Part shown: piece by piece, positions 14,071 to 16,095 of the stretch
How positions within the stretch are numbered: position 1 is the first letter of the stretch
Layout of the letters: each line of letters starts with the position of its first letter
Source: Chloroflexota bacterium
Lineage (GTDB): Bacteria; Chloroflexota; Anaerolineae; Caldilineales; Caldilineaceae
Direction of reading: 5' to 3'
Assembly (NCBI GenBank): GCA_003577005.1
Contig: QEUW01000144.1
Coordinates: 1-16,095, forward strand
DNA: 16,095 bases
Program-made: the position numbers and the translations under genes
The notes under the pieces: model-generated
What the model was told of the DNA's origin: nothing
The model's database searches: none
The model's input: the letters and a program-made list of their open reading frames with translations, nothing else

Positions 14071-14095
14071 CCGGGCAAGTAGAATTTGGGGCTGT

Positions 14096-14728
14096 TTAGC
14101 CTTGCACCGGTGTTTTGTCTTTTGATTTTACAAATCGCTTCCTTGCCAGAGCGCTCGTACGCCAGTAAACCTCATAGATGCGCTGGATGGCGGTGACATT
14201 GGTGAAGATGGCCAGCGCCCAGAGGATCGGCAGCAGCCAGCCGGTGATCAGACCAAAGATGAGCAGGAACATGCGCTCGGGCCGCTGAAGCCAGCCATAC
14301 TTCACCTCGATCTTCAAGCCCTCGGCGCGCGCTTTGGTATAGCTGACCATCATCGACCCCACCAGGATGGCAAAAATGAGCACCAGTTCTACGCGCGTGC
14401 CAGGAAAGCGCGAGTAGAAGAAAGCCAGGGCGAAAAAAGTGACAGCTTCGCTGTAACGGTCCAGCGTACTGTCGAGAAAAGCGCCAAACGCGCTCGATTG
14501 CTGTGATATGCGCGCCAGTGCGCCATCAAGCATATCAAATGTTGCCGCACCCCAGAGGAGAAAACCACCCACACGGAAGTTACCGGTCGCCAATACAACC
14601 GCAGCGACAGCCGTCAACACAAACCCGGTATAAGTAGCGGCATTGGGGGTAAAGCCACGTGCATGCAACCATTGGGCTGCCCAATTGACGGGTCGGGCAA
14701 ACAGAGGACGGCCATATTTTGAGACCAT
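14096..14728 (-). CDS. CDP-alcohol phosphatidyltransferase, phosphatidylinositol-phosphate-synthase-like
   Basis: 210 aa, polytopic membrane enzyme. The full family motif DxxDGxxAR-x8-GxxxDxxxD is at 65-90 (D65, D68, G82, D86, D90), so CDP-diacylglycerol-dependent transfer to an alcohol is expected. Two further stretches, SYTKARAE (about 128-135) and RPER (about 148-151), match the actinobacterial phosphatidylinositol phosphate synthase PgsA1 as I remember it, where the basic residues help hold inositol phosphate. That makes inositol-1-phosphate the most likely acceptor; glycerol-3-phosphate (PgsA) remains possible. The ATG at 14728 has AGGA about 10 nt upstream and a good promoter 70-100 nt upstream. 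A flippase-like gene lies upstream on the same strand. Confidence 0.88.
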   Translation of the reverse strand: MVSKYGRPLFARPVNWAAQWLHARGFTPNAATYTGFVLTAVAAVVLATGNFRVGGFLLWGAATFDMLDGALARISQQSSAFGAFLDSTLDRYSEAVTFFALAFFYSRFPGTRVELVLIFAILVGSMMVSYTKARAEGLKIEVKYGWLQRPERMFLLIFGLITGWLLPILWALAIFTNVTAIQRIYEVYWRTSALARKRFVKSKDKTPVQG

Positions 14729-14760
14729 TGCTTGAGTTCCTTGGCAGAATGTTCAGATCC

Positions 14761-14785
14761 GCAGCGCTGCCCAAGCAGGCGCTGC
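14761..14785 (-). promoter_or_regulatory. Leader hairpin upstream of the phosphatidyltransferase gene
   Basis: GCAGCGC (14761-14767) and GCGCTGC (14779-14785) form a perfect 7-bp stem with an 11-nt loop inside the predicted 5' leader. No T-run follows, so it is not a terminator; it may affect mRNA stability or translation. Confidence 0.45.
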
Positions 14786-14796
14786 TCTTATGTTAC

Positions 14797-14825
14797 ATCT
14801 TACACGTTGCCAATCGGATAGTCAA
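14797..14825 (-). promoter_or_regulatory. Sigma-70-type promoter for the phosphatidyltransferase gene
   Basis: On the minus strand TTGACT (14825-14820), a 17-nt spacer and TAAGAT (14802-14797). Start of transcription near 14790 would give a leader of about 60 nt. Confidence 0.6.
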
Positions 14826-14833
14826 GCAGCGAT

Positions 14834-15015
14834 TCAATTACGCGTGCGTCCAGGATTAGGGGCGAAGCGGCGGCGGACAAGCATTCCGCACCCAAGGGTC
14901 CCCGGGGCCGGCGCCCGTTTGCATGAACGGCGCCTCACTGCCCCCGGGCGCCCGCTGGGCGCGGAATGCGGGTTCTGTGGTCGCCCCCAATTTCGGACGC
15001 ACCCCTCAATTACGC
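14834..15015. repeat. Palindromic element C with 10-bp flanking direct repeats
   Basis: TCAATTACGC occurs directly repeated at 14834-14843 and 15006-15015. Just inside lie 22-bp inverted repeats (14844-14865 and 14981-15002; 18 of 22 match, ends GTGCGTCC and GGGGCGA). Further in, GCATTCCGC (14881-14889) pairs with GCGGAATGC (14961-14969), and a central hairpin GGCGCC-c-GTT / AACGGCGCC sits at 14910-14934. The direct repeats look like a target-site duplication. Non-coding. Confidence 0.7.
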
Positions 15016-15067
15016 AGGAGGATGAGGAAGCAAGGCATGCCAAAAGCCTCGGTTTTCAGCTTTCCAG

Positions 15068-16060
15068 TCAATCTGCCCCAGCCACCTGTTGCGAGCGAGC
15101 ACCCTCGGCGCCAATGAGCAGATGCGACCAGAGCAAGAAGCTGATGACACCAATGCCCACCCCCATCCACAAGGTGCAGAAGCGTACCAACAAGGCCGCG
15201 GCTGTGGCGTGGGCCTGGCTGAGGGCAAGGAGACTCACACTCAGGAAGACCAGACTTCCTTCCACGCCACCCAACCCGCCCGGCATAGCAAAGACCGCAC
15301 CGATCACGGTGCTAATGCAAAAGATGAAGACGGCCAGAAAGAGCGCATAGGCCCCCGGCTCGGCGCCAAAACCGACTAGCACCAGATAGTAGGCAACCCC
15401 TTCGGCCGACCAACTGACGATGCCGATCCCGAGCGCAATCAGCAAATTGCGCGGACGAAAGATCAGATAGCTGCTCTCATAGAGCCGGCCAAGGCTACCG
15501 GCTACCCGTTTGACCACGGGTAGATGAGCGGCGATGTCTAACAAACGCAGTGCTAGTGGGCGAATCTGGATCACAACGAGGATGGTGAGGATTGCCGCCA
15601 CCGCAACTGCGGCTGCAATGCGGGCGGTGGGGTAGGGATAGGCCAGAAGCCCAATGCTGGCCAGGACGAGCATAGCCAGCCCATCAGTCATGCGTTCGGC
15701 AAGCACAGCCGGCGCCGTGACACTCATGGGTGTGCCATTCACGTTCTTTACCATGTAACTTTTGAGAAATTCCCCGGCCTTGCCCGGTGTCATGACCATC
15801 AACATGCCAACGCCAAACACCTTGGCGCTTTCAGTACGTGCGATGTCGACACCCAGCAGGTCGAGATACCACTGCCACTTGAGCAGCCGGCCCACATAGT
15901 TGACAAACGTGAGCCCGACGACTGCTGGCAGCCAGAGCCAGGGAAAGTCCAACAGCGCAGCAGTCAGTTGGCGCCAATCGCTCCAAAACGCCAAAGCTCC
16001 ATAGACCAACAGACCAAAGACAAGCGAAAAGATGATTTTTCGAGTCAGATCAGCGCTCAT
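15068..16060 (-). CDS. Flippase-like integral membrane protein (UPF0104/YbhN, LPG-synthase TM family)
   Basis: 330 aa with about eight hydrophobic segments, beginning at 8-25. The conserved segments of the family are visible: MTPGKAGEFLKSYMV (about 90-104), AERMTDGLAML (about 121-131) and FAMPGGLGGVEGSLV (about 258-272). This family includes the membrane half of lysyl-phosphatidylglycerol synthases (MprF) and stand-alone proteins implicated in lipid or polyprenol-linked sugar movement; the soluble aminoacyl-transfer domain of MprF is missing here. A lipid or lipid-linked glycan substrate is plausible given the CDP-alcohol phosphatidyltransferase gene downstream, but is inference. ATG 16060 has no Shine-Dalgarno; TATGCT on the minus strand only about 11 nt upstream of the ATG could be a -10 box of a nearly leaderless transcript. 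Confidence 0.88.
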   Translation of the reverse strand: MSADLTRKIIFSLVFGLLVYGALAFWSDWRQLTAALLDFPWLWLPAVVGLTFVNYVGRLLKWQWYLDLLGVDIARTESAKVFGVGMLMVMTPGKAGEFLKSYMVKNVNGTPMSVTAPAVLAERMTDGLAMLVLASIGLLAYPYPTARIAAAVAVAAILTILVVIQIRPLALRLLDIAAHLPVVKRVAGSLGRLYESSYLIFRPRNLLIALGIGIVSWSAEGVAYYLVLVGFGAEPGAYALFLAVFIFCISTVIGAVFAMPGGLGGVEGSLVFLSVSLLALSQAHATAAALLVRFCTLWMGVGIGVISFLLWSHLLIGAEGARSQQVAGAD

Positions 16061-16095
16061 GCCGGAAGGATAGCATAGATGGTGAAAGAGGAAAA

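Larger units (their letters stand above)
14729..15067. other. Intergenic region with promoter, leader hairpin and palindromic element C
   Basis: About 340 nt without a convincing gene. From right to left (direction of transcription) it holds a weak hairpin after the flippase stop (AAAGC...GCTTT, 15043-15063), the GC-rich inverted-repeat element with flanking direct repeats (14834-15015), a promoter for the phosphatidyltransferase gene (14797-14825) and a leader hairpin (14761-14785). Confidence 0.7.

Overview
The window looks like chromosomal DNA of a Chloroflexota bacterium (Chloroflexia or Anaerolineae grade), inferred from gene content and not from any search. The pointers are Hanks-type Ser/Thr kinases with proline/threonine-rich linkers and a TolB-like ectodomain, an ECF sigma factor paired with a membrane protein whose N-terminal half resembles Chloroflexi anti-sigma-type proteins, moderately high G+C, and frequent GTG/TTG starts. 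No rRNA, tRNA, CRISPR array, transposase or phage gene was seen.

Left part (1-6288), a signalling block. Two paralogous membrane Ser/Thr kinases lie on the minus strand and are translationally coupled; the second runs off the left edge. Divergent from them is a gene for an FHA plus OmpR-type winged-helix protein, i.e. a phosphothreonine reader fused to a DNA-binding domain, with a good sigma-70-type promoter. An ECF sigma factor with no visible anti-sigma partner follows on the same strand. The simplest reading is that the kinases sense the envelope and the FHA regulator converts Thr phosphorylation into transcription.

Middle (6289-11133), mostly housekeeping on the minus strand. A calcineurin-like phosphoesterase precedes a GNAT acetyltransferase. 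An adenylosuccinate lyase of the eukaryote-like type overlaps an RlmM/FtsJ-like RNA 2'-O-methyltransferase by one base. The gaps carry two different palindromic, MITE-like non-coding elements and a strong terminator hairpin.

Right part (11304-16060), envelope functions on the minus strand. A second ECF sigma factor sits 12 nt upstream of a large single-pass protein with an anti-sigma-like cytoplasmic part, an outside LysM domain and a long Pro/Thr tail built on tandem DNA repeats. Before them come a CDP-alcohol phosphatidyltransferase with phosphatidylinositol-phosphate-synthase signatures and a polytopic flippase-like (UPF0104/YbhN) protein. A terminator-like hairpin sits directly in front of the second sigma gene, and a third palindromic element with 10-bp flanking direct repeats lies between the flippase and phosphatidyltransferase genes.

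The window therefore holds two separate envelope-to-nucleus-type regulatory circuits (kinase/FHA regulator and ECF/LysM anti-sigma) around lipid and housekeeping genes, plus at least three unrelated non-autonomous inverted-repeat elements.
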